NCBI RefSeq assembly: GCF_014305095.1
Contig: NZ_JACRUI010000002.1
Coordinates: forward strand, 581,582 to 645,581
Length of the DNA stretch: 64,000 nt
Source of the DNA: Flavobacterium kayseriense
GTDB lineage: Bacteria; Bacteroidota; Bacteroidia; Flavobacteriales; Flavobacteriaceae
Reading direction: 5' to 3'
The position numbers and the translations under genes were made by a program. The notes under the pieces are model-generated. The model was not told the DNA's origin, searched no databases, and saw only the letters and a list, made by a program, of their open reading frames with translations. Shown one piece after another: positions 25,195 to 34,829 of this stretch. Numbering within the stretch: the first letter of the stretch is position 1; the number at the start of each line of letters is the position of its first letter.

Positions 25195-28038
25195 ATGAAA
25201 ACAGACTCATTTGCTTTAAGACACTTAGGACCAAGGGAAAACGATTTACCAAAAATGTTGGAAACCATAGGTGTTGAAACTTTAGATCAGTTGATATTCG
25301 AAACTATCCCTACTGATATTCGTTTAAAAAATCCTTTGGAATTGGAGCACATTATGACAGAGTACGAATATGCAAATCACATTCGCTTATTAGGTCGTAC
25401 CAACAAAGTGTACAAATCATATATTGGTTTAGGCTACCATCCAACAATTGTACCTCCAGCGATTCAAAGAAACATTTTTGAAAACCCAGGTTGGTATACT
25501 GCCTACACACCATACCAGGCAGAAATTGCTCAAGGTCGCCTTGAAGCCATTTTAAATTTCCAAACGATGGTTATTGAGTTAACAGGTATGGAAATTGCTA
25601 ATGCCTCATTACTTGACGAAAGTACTGCTGCTGCTGAAGCAATGGCGCTATTGTTCGATGTTCGTACTAGAGACCAAAAGAAATCAAATGTTTGCAAATT
25701 TTTCGTTTCTGAGGAAATATTACCTCAAACGCTATCTGTTTTACAAACACGTTCAACACCCATTGGCATTGAGTTAGTGATTGGTAATCACCAAGAATTT
25801 GATTTCTCAAAAGATTTCTTTGGTGCCATTTTACAATATCCAGGAAAATACGGTCAAGTATATGATTATGCTGACTTCATCAAAAAAGCAAATGACAACG
25901 AAATAAAAGTAGCAGTCGCTGCTGATATTTTATCATTAGTAAAACTAACACCTCCCGGAGAAATGGGAGCTGCAGTAGTAGTGGGAACAACTCAACGATT
26001 TGGAATACCAATGGGATATGGTGGACCACATGCTGCTTACTTTGCCACTAAAGAAGAATACAAGCGTTCTATGCCAGGACGAATTATAGGGGTGTCACAA
26101 GATGCTGATGGAAATCGTGCTTTGCGTATGGCATTACAAACACGCGAACAACACATAAAACGTGAAAAAGCAACTTCTAATATTTGTACTGCTCAAGTAT
26201 TATTGTCAGTTATGGCAGGAATGTTCGCTGTTTATCACGGACCAAAAGGTTTAAAATACATTGCTGAAAAAGTACATTCATCTGCAGGAACATTAGCAAG
26301 CGCATTAAACAAATTAGGTGTTTATCAAACAAATACTGCCTTTTTTGATACTATTGTAGTTAAAGCTGATGCGCAAAAAGTAAAAGCTATCGCTGAAAAA
26401 AATGAAGTTAACTTTTACTACATTGACAACGAAACTATTTCTATATCATTGAACGAAACCATTTTGTTCTCTGATATCAACCAAGTGATTGCCATATTTG
26501 CAGAAGCGACAGGAAAAGAAGCTTTCGAGGTTTCTGAATACGCTGTAGAGAATAACTATCCGATGCTTTTAAACAGAAAATCGGAATTCTTAACACATGA
26601 AGTATTTAACAAATACCACTCTGAAACGAGTTTAATGCGTTACATCAAAAAACTAGAACGCAAAGACTTGTCATTGACTCATTCTATGATAGCACTAGGC
26701 TCTTGTACAATGAAATTAAACGCAGCTGCTGAAATGCTACCATTGAGTATGCCTTACTGGAATACCATTCACCCATTTGCACCATTGGATCAAGTAGCTG
26801 GCTACACAAAAATGCTAAAAAAATTAGAGCACCAATTAAATGTAATTACTGGTTTTGCCGGAACTACATTGCAACCCAACTCTGGAGCTCAAGGAGAATA
26901 TGCTGGTTTAATGACCATTCGTGCGTACCACCATTCAAGAGGAGATCAAAAAAGAACAATCTGTTTAATTCCTGCATCAGCACACGGAACAAATCCTGCA
27001 TCAGCAGCGATGGCCGGAATGACTATTATCGTTACTAAAACAATGGAAAACGGTAATATCGATGTGGAAGATGTTCGTGAAAAAGCATTGAAATATAAAG
27101 ATGAATTATCTTGTTTAATGGTAACTTATCCTTCTACACATGGTGTGTTTGAAAGTGCTATTAGAGAAATTACTCAAATCATCCATGACAATGGTGGATT
27201 AGTTTATATGGATGGTGCAAATATGAACGCACAAGTAGGATTAACAAATCCTGCAACTATTGGTGCTGACGTATGCCACTTAAACCTACACAAAACATTT
27301 GCAATCCCTCATGGAGGTGGTGGACCTGGTGTAGGACCAATTTGTGTAAACGAAAAATTAGTTCCTTTTTTACCAAGCAACCCATTAGTACAAGTTGGTG
27401 GAGACCAAGCGATCACGGCCATTTCTGGAGCACCTTACGGGTCTGCATTAGTTTGCTTGATCTCGTACGGTTACATATGCATGTTAGGTTCTGAAGGTAT
27501 TACAAATGCTACAAAATACGCAATTCTAAACGCTAACTATATGAAAGCTCGTTTAGAAGAGCACTACCCTATTTTATATGTAGGTGAAAAAGGAAGAGCT
27601 GCACACGAAATGATTCTTGACTGTAGATCTTTCAAAGAAAAAGGAATCGAAGTTTCTGATATTGCTAAGCGCTTAATGGATTACGGTTACCATGCACCAA
27701 CGGTTTCTTTTCCAGTTGCTGGAACCCTAATGATTGAACCAACAGAATCAGAAGACGTAGCCGAATTAGATCGTTTTTGTGATGCAATGATTTCTATTCG
27801 TCAAGAAATAGAAGCGGCTTCTATTGATGAGCCTAATAACGTTTTGAAAAACGCTCCACATACTTTAAATATGTTAACTGCTGATACTTGGGTTTTACCT
27901 TATAGTAGAGAAAAAGCAGCTTATCCATTAGACTATGTATCCGATAATAAATTCTGGCCTAGCGTTCGTCGTGTAGATGAAACGTATGGCGACAGAAATT
28001 TAGTTTGCAGCTGTGCTCCTATCGAAGCATACATGTAA
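25195..28038 (+). CDS. gcvP: Glycine dehydrogenase (aminomethyl-transferring), P protein
   Basis: 947 residues, the full-length fused P protein of the glycine cleavage system. It decarboxylates glycine with PLP and passes the aminomethyl group to lipoylated GcvH. The PLP-lysine motif HLNLHKTFAIPHGGGGPG places the Schiff-base lysine at about Lys700. The N-terminal half carries the second, non-catalytic PLP-fold copy (PYQAEIAQGRLEA, YGGPHAAYFA). gcvT and gcvH are not adjacent. It is monocistronic, with its own promoter box and terminator. Confidence 0.97.
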   Translation: MKTDSFALRHLGPRENDLPKMLETIGVETLDQLIFETIPTDIRLKNPLELEHIMTEYEYANHIRLLGRTNKVYKSYIGLGYHPTIVPPAIQRNIFENPGWYTAYTPYQAEIAQGRLEAILNFQTMVIELTGMEIANASLLDESTAAAEAMALLFDVRTRDQKKSNVCKFFVSEEILPQTLSVLQTRSTPIGIELVIGNHQEFDFSKDFFGAILQYPGKYGQVYDYADFIKKANDNEIKVAVAADILSLVKLTPPGEMGAAVVVGTTQRFGIPMGYGGPHAAYFATKEEYKRSMPGRIIGVSQDADGNRALRMALQTREQHIKREKATSNICTAQVLLSVMAGMFAVYHGPKGLKYIAEKVHSSAGTLASALNKLGVYQTNTAFFDTIVVKADAQKVKAIAEKNEVNFYYIDNETISISLNETILFSDINQVIAIFAEATGKEAFEVSEYAVENNYPMLLNRKSEFLTHEVFNKYHSETSLMRYIKKLERKDLSLTHSMIALGSCTMKLNAAAEMLPLSMPYWNTIHPFAPLDQVAGYTKMLKKLEHQLNVITGFAGTTLQPNSGAQGEYAGLMTIRAYHHSRGDQKRTICLIPASAHGTNPASAAMAGMTIIVTKTMENGNIDVEDVREKALKYKDELSCLMVTYPSTHGVFESAIREITQIIHDNGGLVYMDGANMNAQVGLTNPATIGADVCHLNLHKTFAIPHGGGGPGVGPICVNEKLVPFLPSNPLVQVGGDQAITAISGAPYGSALVCLISYGYICMLGSEGITNATKYAILNANYMKARLEEHYPILYVGEKGRAAHEMILDCRSFKEKGIEVSDIAKRLMDYGYHAPTVSFPVAGTLMIEPTESEDVAELDRFCDAMISIRQEIEAASIDEPNNVLKNAPHTLNMLTADTWVLPYSREKAAYPLDYVSDNKFWPSVRRVDETYGDRNLVCSCAPIEAYM

Positions 28039-28060
28039 GACTAAGAATGAATAATTTTGA

Positions 28061-28092
28061 AAATGCCTCGAAAAATTCGAGGCATTTTTTTT
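28061..28092 (+). terminator. gcvP terminator
   Basis: Stem AAATGCCTCGAA / TTCGAGGCATTT (12 bp), 3-nt loop, then a T-run to 28092. The remaining gap to about 28336 is AT-rich, with only a weak TATCTTTA box at 28299-28306. Confidence 0.9.
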
Positions 28093-28336
28093 GCTCAATC
28101 ATTTGTAAGAAGGAGCTAATTTATCCCTGCATTCACAAAATAAATACTGCGCCACTAATTACACAATCAGTAAATCACTATTTATAATAAATACTAATTT
28201 TATAGATTCATTGAAAATTCCTCAGTATTTTAGCAAAAAATATACTATTTCATAATTATATGCACGCATAGTAAATATCTTGGCTAGAATTATTTTTTTA
28301 TCTTTAAATTAGCCTAAAATTTTGGAAAACAATTCG

Positions 28337-29395
28337 ATGAAAATAAAAATAACTGGAATAGGAAGTTACATTCCTAAAAAGAAAGTAAGTAATACCGACT
28401 TTGGAAATCATGTTTTTTTAAATGAAGACGGAACCCCATTTGGACGCCCAAATGATATCATAATTAATAAGTTTAAAGGGATCACAGGAATTGAGCATAG
28501 GCGCTATGCGGAAACAGACCAAAATTCATCTGATTTGGCTTTTTTAGCATCTGAGAAAGCGATTGCTACCGCAGGTATCGATCCTGAAACAATCGATTAT
28601 ATTATTTTTGCTCACAATTTTGGAGATGTAAAAGCAGGTACAACACAATCAGACATGCTTCCAAGTCTAGCAACTAGAGTAAAAAACAAATTACAAATAA
28701 AGAATCCTAAATGTGTAGCTTATGACATCCTTTTTGGTTGTCCAGGCTGGATAGAAGGTGTTTTGCAAGCCAATGCATTCATCAAATCTGGTATGGCGAA
28801 ACGATGCTTGGTAATAGGGTCAGAAACCCTATCTAGAGTAGTAGACGATCATGATAGAGATTCTATGATCTACTCTGATGGTGCAGGAGCTGCAATTATC
28901 GAAGGATCAGATGATGAAACGGGAATGCTATCATACGAAAGCGGAACGTATGCCATGGATGAAGCCAATTATTTGTTCTTCGGAAAGTCATACAACACTG
29001 ATTTAGATCCTGATACTCGTTACATCAAAATGCACGGCCGTAAAATTTACGAATTTGCTTTAACAACTGTCCCAGCTGCAATGAAAAGCTGTTTAGACAA
29101 AAGCGGAATTGCTATTGATGATGTGAAAAAGATTCTTATTCACCAAGCCAATGAGAAAATGGACGAAGCAATTATACAACGTTTTTACAAATTGCATGAC
29201 CGTCCAGTACCACAAGACATCATGCCTATGAGCATTCATGAATTAGGAAACAGTAGTGTAGCCACAGTACCAACATTATTTGATTTATTAATTCGTGGGG
29301 AAATTAAGGATCAAAGCATCAAAAAGGGAGACATTCTACTTTTTGCTTCCGTAGGAGCTGGAATGAATGTAAATGCATTTATATACCGATATTAA
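28337..29395 (+). CDS. 3-oxoacyl-ACP synthase III (KAS III/FabH-like)
   Basis: About 352 residues from the ATG at 28337 (MKIKITGIGSYIPKK). A TTG five codons upstream is less likely. The KAS III catalytic triad is complete: Cys135 in LFGCPGW, His269 in IHQAN, Asn305 in LGNSSVATVP. It condenses an acyl-CoA with malonyl-ACP. The enzyme is longer than canonical FabH (about 320), with an N-terminal insertion (NEDGTPFGRPNDIIINKF), so it may be a specialised paralogue for branched or secondary lipids. It ends at its own terminator. Confidence 0.9.
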   Translation: MKIKITGIGSYIPKKKVSNTDFGNHVFLNEDGTPFGRPNDIIINKFKGITGIEHRRYAETDQNSSDLAFLASEKAIATAGIDPETIDYIIFAHNFGDVKAGTTQSDMLPSLATRVKNKLQIKNPKCVAYDILFGCPGWIEGVLQANAFIKSGMAKRCLVIGSETLSRVVDDHDRDSMIYSDGAGAAIIEGSDDETGMLSYESGTYAMDEANYLFFGKSYNTDLDPDTRYIKMHGRKIYEFALTTVPAAMKSCLDKSGIAIDDVKKILIHQANEKMDEAIIQRFYKLHDRPVPQDIMPMSIHELGNSSVATVPTLFDLLIRGEIKDQSIKKGDILLFASVGAGMNVNAFIYRY

Positions 29396-29418
29396 AAAAT
29401 CGAAATATATTTTAAAGA

Positions 29419-29453
29419 AAGTCCGCTATTTATCGATAGCGGACTTCTTTTTT
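29419..29453 (+). terminator. Terminator after the KAS III gene
   Basis: Arms AAGTCCGCTAT (29419-29429) and ATAGCGGACTT (29436-29446), 6-nt loop, followed by CTTTTTT. Confidence 0.85.
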
Positions 29454-29528
29454 ACAAAAAATTAAAGTTTCCCATCTCCATGGAGTGCATCAAAACAATC
29501 AGTAGAAAAATCTACAGTAGAAAAAATA

Positions 29529-29536
29529 TATCTTTG
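29529..29536 (+). promoter_or_regulatory. -7 box TATCTTTG of the methyltransferase gene
   Basis: A perfect TAnnTTTG. Transcription would begin near 29542, the position of an in-frame TTG, so the first usable start is the ATG at 29596. Confidence 0.55.
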
Positions 29537-29595
29537 TACATTTGCAAACTATAAACCATAACGAACGAAAGTCACTTTCGTTACTCGCATCGACT

Positions 29596-30123
29596 ATGTA
29601 CGAAAAAACGTTTCCTAATAAAAGATTCAAACACACCTTAGCCTTTTTAAAAGCACACGTTGCTACCTCTGAAACCATATTTGATTTAGGCGTATCTAAT
29701 CCGTTTTCTCAGATCATGTTAGAAAATGGATATATCGTTAAAAACACAACTGGAGAAGATTTAGATACTAATCAATCCGCTTTAAAAAATGAAGCTTACG
29801 ATGTTTTCACAGCATTCGAGATATTTGAGCATTTACTCAATCCCTACACCATATTAGAAAGTGTAAAATGCGATAAATTACTCATCTCAATCCCGTTGCG
29901 ACTTTGGTTCTCCCCTGCTTACCGTAGCAAAACAGATAAATGGGACAGACACTATCACGAATTTGAAGATTGGCAACTAGATTGGCTATTAGAAAAAACA
30001 GGTTGGAAAATAGTGGCTCGTGAAAAATTCACACATCCAGTTAAAAAAATTGGATTCCGTCCTTTATTGCGTTTCTTCACACCAAGATATTATATGGTTT
30101 ACGCTGAGAAAATTAAGAGCTAA
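29596..30123 (+). CDS. Class I SAM-dependent methyltransferase
   Basis: About 175 residues from the ATG at 29596 (MYEKTFPNKRFKHTL). The longer frame from the TTG at 29542 starts at the predicted transcription start and is unlikely. Motif I is TIFDLGVSNPFSQIML (glycine-poor), motif II falls in the YDVFTAFEIFEHL stretch, and a post-motif hydrophobic strand (CDKLLISIPL) follows. It is a small UbiE/COQ5-like methyltransferase, probably on lipid or envelope substrates given the following glycosyltransferase. The substrate is unknown. Confidence 0.75.
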   Translation: MYEKTFPNKRFKHTLAFLKAHVATSETIFDLGVSNPFSQIMLENGYIVKNTTGEDLDTNQSALKNEAYDVFTAFEIFEHLLNPYTILESVKCDKLLISIPLRLWFSPAYRSKTDKWDRHYHEFEDWQLDWLLEKTGWKIVAREKFTHPVKKIGFRPLLRFFTPRYYMVYAEKIKS

Positions 30124-30187
30124 AATCGACTGTACTGCTTTTTGATTTTTGACTACGGCCTAATATTTGGAAAATAAAAATACTTGA

Positions 30188-31036
30188 ATGAACTATTACA
30201 TCGTTATACCGGCGCACAACGAAGCAGCCTTAATTGGTTTGACTCTAGAATCTTTAGTTACACAAACACTACTACCTAAAAAAATAGTGATTGTAAACGA
30301 TAATTCTACAGATAATACAGCCAATATAGTTTTGGCTTTCGCCAAAGAGCATCCGTGTATTAGCCTAGTAGAAAAAAAATCCAGTGCTATTCACTTACCA
30401 GGAAGTAAAGTTATACAAGCTTTTAATACCGGATTAGAAACGTTAGATGGCGCTTATGATGTAGTAATGAAAGCCGATGCTGATTTAATTTTCCCTTCCA
30501 ATTATTTTGAAACCATTACCAAACACTTTCAATCAGATCCTATGATAGGAATGGTAGGTGGTTTTTGTTACATCGAGAAAAATGGGGACTGGGTTCTAGA
30601 AAACCTAACCGATAAAGACCATATCCGTGGTGCGCTCAAGGCATACAGGAAAGAAACTTTCCAACAAATAGGTGGCTTAAAAGCACAAATGGGCTGGGAT
30701 ACCGTTGACGAATTACTTTGTAAATTTTATAATTGGAAAGTCATCACTGATGCTTCATTACACGTAAAGCACTTAAAACCTACGGGAGCTAACTACAACA
30801 AAACCGCTAGATACAAACAAGGAGAAGCTTTTTATACTTTAGGTTATGGACTTCTCATTACGGCTATTGCATCGGCTAAGTTGTCTTTTATGAAAAAGAA
30901 ACCTTTGTTGTTTTTTGATTACATTCAAGGATTTCTCAAAGCAAAAGTCGCCAAAATACCTTTAATGGTAACCGCTGATCAAGCAAAATTCATTAAAAGC
31001 TACCGTTTAAAAAAGATGAAAGAGAAGCTTTTTTAA
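30188..31036 (+). CDS. Glycosyltransferase family 2
   Basis: 282 residues with a GT-A fold: MNYYIVIPAHNEAALIGLTLESL at the N-terminus, the nucleotide-sugar site IVNDNSTDNT, and the DxD motif KADADLIFP near residue 100. The C-terminal part (about 215-240) is mildly hydrophobic (GYGLLITAIASAKLSF) and may touch the membrane. It transfers a sugar from a nucleotide donor, probably to an envelope glycan or lipid. It follows the methyltransferase by 64 bp and precedes the Mla-type pair. Confidence 0.9.
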   Translation: MNYYIVIPAHNEAALIGLTLESLVTQTLLPKKIVIVNDNSTDNTANIVLAFAKEHPCISLVEKKSSAIHLPGSKVIQAFNTGLETLDGAYDVVMKADADLIFPSNYFETITKHFQSDPMIGMVGGFCYIEKNGDWVLENLTDKDHIRGALKAYRKETFQQIGGLKAQMGWDTVDELLCKFYNWKVITDASLHVKHLKPTGANYNKTARYKQGEAFYTLGYGLLITAIASAKLSFMKKKPLLFFDYIQGFLKAKVAKIPLMVTADQAKFIKSYRLKKMKEKLF

Positions 31037-31081
31037 ATAAATGCCCGCATAACTAATTACTAAGTGCTAGATACTATTTAC

Positions 31082-31089
31082 TATTTTTG
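31082..31089 (+). promoter_or_regulatory. -7 box TATTTTTG of the MlaE-type operon
   Basis: A TAnnTTTG match 25 nt before the ATG at 31115. It argues against the GTG at 31064 as the start. Confidence 0.55.
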
Positions 31090-31114
31090 TATTTTAGCCC
31101 ATATTCACACTATT

Positions 31115-31864
31115 ATGATGCTCATTCGATATATAACGCAATTAGGACGCTATTTTTTGATGCTAAAAGAAATTTTTAGTAAACAAACTAAATGGTCTGT
31201 GATGCGCAATCTTATTTTTAAAGAAATTGACGACCTTGTAATTGATTCATTAGGAATCGTTGCTTTTATCTCCTTTTTCGTAGGAGGTGTTGTAGCGATA
31301 CAAACGGCACTGAATCTTACTAACCCCTTAATCCCAAAATACCTTATTGGATTCGCTACACGGCAGTCAGTGATTTTAGAATTTGCCCCTACTTTTATCT
31401 CTGTTATTATGGCGGGAAAAATGGGATCTTTCATTACTTCTAGTATTGGAACCATGCGTGTAACAGAGCAAATAGATGCACTGGAAGTTATGGGTGTTAA
31501 CTCCTTAAATTACCTTGTATTTCCAAAAATTATCGCTTTATTATTGTACCCATTTGTGATTGGAATTAGCATGTTTTTAGGCGTTTTAGGAGGCTGGATG
31601 GCTGGTGTTTATGGTGGTTTTACTTCTAGCTCAGAATTTATTATGGGTGCTCAAATGGATTTCATTCCGTTTCATATTGCTTATGCTTTTATAAAAACTT
31701 TAGTATTTGCTATGCTTTTAGCAACAATCCCTTCTTTTCATGGTTATTATATGAAAGGTGGAGCTTTAGAAGTTGGAAAAGCAAGTACAGTGGCATTTGT
31801 ATGGACATCAGTATGTATTATACTTTTTAATTATATATTAACACAATTGTTACTAGGAGCATGA
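31115..31864 (+). CDS. mlaE: MlaE-type ABC transporter permease
   Basis: About 249 residues from ATG 31115 (MMLIRYITQLGRYF; the neighbouring ATG at 31118 is equally possible). Five to six membrane helices. The family signature is seen in FVGGVVAIQTALNL, the long PTFISVIMAGKMGSFITSSIGTM-type segment, and the EQIDALEVMGVNSLNYL coupling region. It is the inner-membrane permease of an Mla-type phospholipid transporter. Its stop overlaps the ATPase start by 4 bp. The MCE-domain (MlaD) partner is not in view. Confidence 0.9.
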   Translation: MMLIRYITQLGRYFLMLKEIFSKQTKWSVMRNLIFKEIDDLVIDSLGIVAFISFFVGGVVAIQTALNLTNPLIPKYLIGFATRQSVILEFAPTFISVIMAGKMGSFITSSIGTMRVTEQIDALEVMGVNSLNYLVFPKIIALLLYPFVIGISMFLGVLGGWMAGVYGGFTSSSEFIMGAQMDFIPFHIAYAFIKTLVFAMLLATIPSFHGYYMKGGALEVGKASTVAFVWTSVCIILFNYILTQLLLGA

Positions 31865-32622
31865 TAGAAGTAAAAAACATCGAGAAATCGTTTGGAGAAA
31901 GCAAAATTCTTAAAGGAATTTCAACCGTTTTTGAAACTGGAAAAACCAATCTGATCATCGGTCAAAGTGGTTCTGGGAAAACGGTATTATTAAAAAGCTT
32001 ATTAGGTATTCACCGTCCCGAGGTAGGTACTATTGAGTTTGATGGACGTGTGTACGGCAATCTAGATGATGAAGACCGAAGAGAGTTGCGTACCGAAATA
32101 GGAATGGTATTTCAAGGTAGTGCTCTGTTTGACTCCATGACTGTAGCTGAAAATGTTGCTTTCCCGTTAAAAATGTTTACGCGAGATAATAAAGCCAAAA
32201 TTAAAGAAAGAGTTGATTTTGTTTTACAAAGAGTAGCATTAACAGATGCTCATAACAAACTACCCTCTGAGATTTCAGGAGGAATGCAAAAAAGAGTTGC
32301 TATAGCGAGAGCTATTGTAAACAAACCAAAATATCTCTTTTGTGATGAACCCAACTCTGGACTAGATCCTAATACGGCTACATTGATCGACAACCTAATT
32401 AAAGAAATCACTGAAGAATATGATATTACTACCGTGATTAATACGCATGATATGAACTCGGTTATGGAAATAGGTGACAACATTTTGTTCTTAAAAAATG
32501 GTGTAAAAGCGTGGCAAGGTACTAAAGAGGAAATTTTTAGAACAGATAACGAAGCAGTCGTTGATTTTGTATACTCCTCTAACTTATTTAGAAAAGTAAG
32601 AGAAGCCTATTTAAAAGAGTAA
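31861..32622 (+). CDS. mlaF: MlaF-type ABC transporter ATPase
   Basis: 253 residues. Walker A is GQSGSGKT (about residues 35-42), the Q-loop VFQGSALFDSMTV, the signature EISGGMQKR, Walker B YLFCDEPNSGLD, and the switch histidine falls in NTHDMNS. The set matches MlaF. It powers lipid transport by the MlaE-type permease encoded immediately before, with overlapping ATGA codons that imply coupled translation. Confidence 0.92.
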   Translation: MIEVKNIEKSFGESKILKGISTVFETGKTNLIIGQSGSGKTVLLKSLLGIHRPEVGTIEFDGRVYGNLDDEDRRELRTEIGMVFQGSALFDSMTVAENVAFPLKMFTRDNKAKIKERVDFVLQRVALTDAHNKLPSEISGGMQKRVAIARAIVNKPKYLFCDEPNSGLDPNTATLIDNLIKEITEEYDITTVINTHDMNSVMEIGDNILFLKNGVKAWQGTKEEIFRTDNEAVVDFVYSSNLFRKVREAYLKE

Positions 32623-32705
32623 ATTAATAAAATAAGACAAGTTTATGAGAACCAACATATCGCACAAAAACAGCGGTATGCTCGTCTAAAAAAGTAAATA
32701 TAAAA

Positions 32706-32742
32706 AAGTACAGTACTCAGTAAGACTACTGTACTTATTTTT
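32706..32742. terminator. Terminator between mlaF and the convergent lipoprotein gene
   Basis: Arms AAGTACAGTA (32706-32715) and TACTGTACTT (32727-32736), 11-nt loop. There is an A-run before and a T-rich run after, so it could act in both directions. Confidence 0.75.
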
Positions 32743-32744
32743 TA

Positions 32745-33410
32745 TTAAAACTTCGTTTTCAGGGAAAGAACCGCATTATCTATTGCCTCTTGAATAGAGT
32801 TGGTAAGGTTTTCATAGTCGTCACCTTTTTTCCAATTGCCTTTCATTTTTGCAATTGCTTGGAAAGTTTCTTGTTGCAAAAGTGAATTATTACTCAAGTC
32901 TACTAGTTCACTGCTAATGAGCACGTAACCTTGTTTATCTAATTCTATCATTCCATAATAGCTAACCAAAAGTCCGTATTTGACATTCAGATACAAAATT
33001 TCATCTACATTGTTTGTCGTTTTCAAATTTCTGAAATCTTTTTTACTGTATTTTACGTCAGAATTCGGTTTCTCAAATTTGTCTAAACCTTCATAATTTA
33101 ATTTTTCGTTCAAAAATTCAAATTGCTTGTTTTTTGACTTTAAGATAACAGCAATCTCATTTTTTATTTTTTCTTGCACGTTAAACTTTGGCTCAATATT
33201 TTTTAGAGGCTCCGTAAATCTATTTCCGGAGGTTAGTGCCATATCCAGCAATCCCTGACCACCAGCTTTTGCCATTGAGATACTATCTACTTGCACAATT
33301 ACACCGACTTTTTTCGAATTATAAAATTGTTGATTTAATGCAACAGTAGACACACAACTTGTCGCAACAACTAATAGCAACAAACTCATGGAAAATTTAA
33401 ATAGTTTCAT
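32745..33410 (-). CDS. Putative lipoprotein of unknown function
   Basis: 221 residues starting MKLFKFSMSLLLLVVATSC; the cysteine after ATS makes a plausible lipobox, so the protein is probably lipid-anchored. The rest is soluble: strands near VGVIVQVDSISMA and YLNVKYGLLVSYYGMIEL, an amphipathic C-terminal helix. I do not recognise the family. The pattern (short-lived strand/helix modules with a late VLISSELVDLSNNSLL strand) faintly recalls lipoproteins that sense or assemble envelope components, but that is speculative. Confidence 0.65.
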   Translation of the reverse strand: MKLFKFSMSLLLLVVATSCVSTVALNQQFYNSKKVGVIVQVDSISMAKAGGQGLLDMALTSGNRFTEPLKNIEPKFNVQEKIKNEIAVILKSKNKQFEFLNEKLNYEGLDKFEKPNSDVKYSKKDFRNLKTTNNVDEILYLNVKYGLLVSYYGMIELDKQGYVLISSELVDLSNNSLLQQETFQAIAKMKGNWKKGDDYENLTNSIQEAIDNAVLSLKTKF

Positions 33411-33632
33411 TAGTAGTAATTTGAGTTTATAAATTGGTTTTTTATCAAAAATCTCGTTTGGTTTTCATCAACTGCTTAGAACAATTGCGCTACTTTTATT
33501 CAGTTCGATGATGAATGTCTTTAGCGTTTTATTAGCACTATTCGTGCCATACCAAAACAGCATGTACTTTCCGCTTTACACAAAAAACAGTACATATATT
33601 TGCTGTATTATACACTATTTAGTTCTTAGTGA

Positions 33633-34145
33633 TCAACTATAGAACAAAAGTAAATATAAAAATATTATTAGTAAAAACACATTAGACAATATGATATTTT
33701 GAAAGCCATTTTCAGATAATGTAGTGTTGAATTTTAAGTTCAGTAAACTAATAATCGAACATGCAAATAAACCAATTGCAATATAAAAGCAAGCGCCATT
33801 GGATCCAGACATCAGCTCTTTTGAATAGTCTTTAGTCATCGTTTTCACGCTGCTAATGCTTTGAAATAAATAACTTTCACTAATGATGATTTCATTTTCT
33901 TCGATATACGTTTTTGCTGTAGCAAACTCGTAACCTTTATGAGTGTGATATCGATACCCAATTAATTCTTGAGAACTCCTAGTGCTAAATTTTCCTCGTT
34001 TGTTTACTACAATTTTTTTATATTCTTTAATCCGATCGTTAATTTGTTTTTGTGGTAGTATAAATTGATCTGCCACAAATAAAATAAATAGAGGCGGAAT
34101 TAAAAGCAATAACTTGAACGTTATTCTTGAATATTTTTCTTTCAC
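33633..34145 (-). CDS. Hypothetical membrane protein
   Basis: 170 residues, starting at GTG (34145) with no early in-frame ATG. One N-terminal membrane helix (FKLLLLIPPLFILFVADQF), a soluble loop of about 80 residues (30-110) with a YRYHTHKGYEF stretch, then two C-terminal membrane helices (GACFYIAIGLFACSIISLL and NVFLLIIFLYLLLFY). The topology puts the loop outside the cytoplasm or inside, depending on orientation. Not a family I recognise. Confidence 0.6.
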   Translation of the reverse strand: MKEKYSRITFKLLLLIPPLFILFVADQFILPQKQINDRIKEYKKIVVNKRGKFSTRSSQELIGYRYHTHKGYEFATAKTYIEENEIIISESYLFQSISSVKTMTKDYSKELMSGSNGACFYIAIGLFACSIISLLNLKFNTTLSENGFQNIILSNVFLLIIFLYLLLFYS

Positions 34146-34343
34146 AGGTTATTCTTACTTTACTATATTTTCTTTAGAATTTCTAATATCAATAGAAACT
34201 GACGGATAACGTTATTCCTATGAAAAATAGCTAGAAATTTGAAACGGCTAAATTTTCCGTTAAAGATAAAATTTCTTGTGAAACGTAAACATGAATTTAC
34301 TAGAGAATTCACAATTGCGAGAAGCGGCTTTTTGCAAACGTAT

Positions 34344-34829
34344 TTAATTAATTTGTTTCATTATTTTGCAACCTAATTCAAACCAACTTTTAGATTCTTT
34401 TTGAGGAAAAACAACTTCTCCGTTAAACCCTTCACCTTTTATTCCAATTTTACATTTTTCAGGGATGTTTTCCCCAAACTCCTTTTCAGCGACTTGGAAT
34501 AAATCAACTCGATAATCATTCAGTAAGTGAAAGGCAGCTGACAATACTAGGCTACGTGGATCGTCTTCTTCGTCTGCAAGGTATTTAATCAATGCGTGTT
34601 CCTCAAAGAGCGATCTTTTAACTATCACCCCATCAAGCTCTTCGTCATTGTCAACACCTTCATCATCAATATCACTTGGCATTCTTGGGATATTATATAA
34701 TTTGGACAATTTTTCAAAAGCCATAGCAGCTTGTTCTGTGAATGAAGTTACAGTGGATTCAATCTCAACTATTAAATCGTAAAGTTTTTTATCCGTATCA
34801 ATCCAGTTTTGCACTAAATTTTCTTCCAT
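34344..34829 (-). CDS. Hypothetical acidic protein
   Basis: 161 residues, cytoplasmic by composition, very acidic in the middle (DIDDEGVDNDEELDG, then ADEEDDPRS). The N-terminus is a long helix (DTDKKLYDLIVEIESTVTSFT) and the C-terminal half has a strand-rich KIGIKGEGFNGEVVFPQ region. No recognised motif. It lies between other unrecognised genes in a stretch that looks less conserved than the rest of the window. Confidence 0.55.
   Translation of the reverse strand: MEENLVQNWIDTDKKLYDLIVEIESTVTSFTEQAAMAFEKLSKLYNIPRMPSDIDDEGVDNDEELDGVIVKRSLFEEHALIKYLADEEDDPRSLVLSAAFHLLNDYRVDLFQVAEKEFGENIPEKCKIGIKGEGFNGEVVFPQKESKSWFELGCKIMKQIN

Noticed and set aside
28005..28187. Short plus-strand open frame overlapping the end of gcvP and its terminator
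   Set aside because: Runs through the terminator hairpin and has no own start context.
33411..33632. A small hairpin (GCAC..GTGC) in the gap
   Set aside because: Only four pairs and no T-run; too weak to call.
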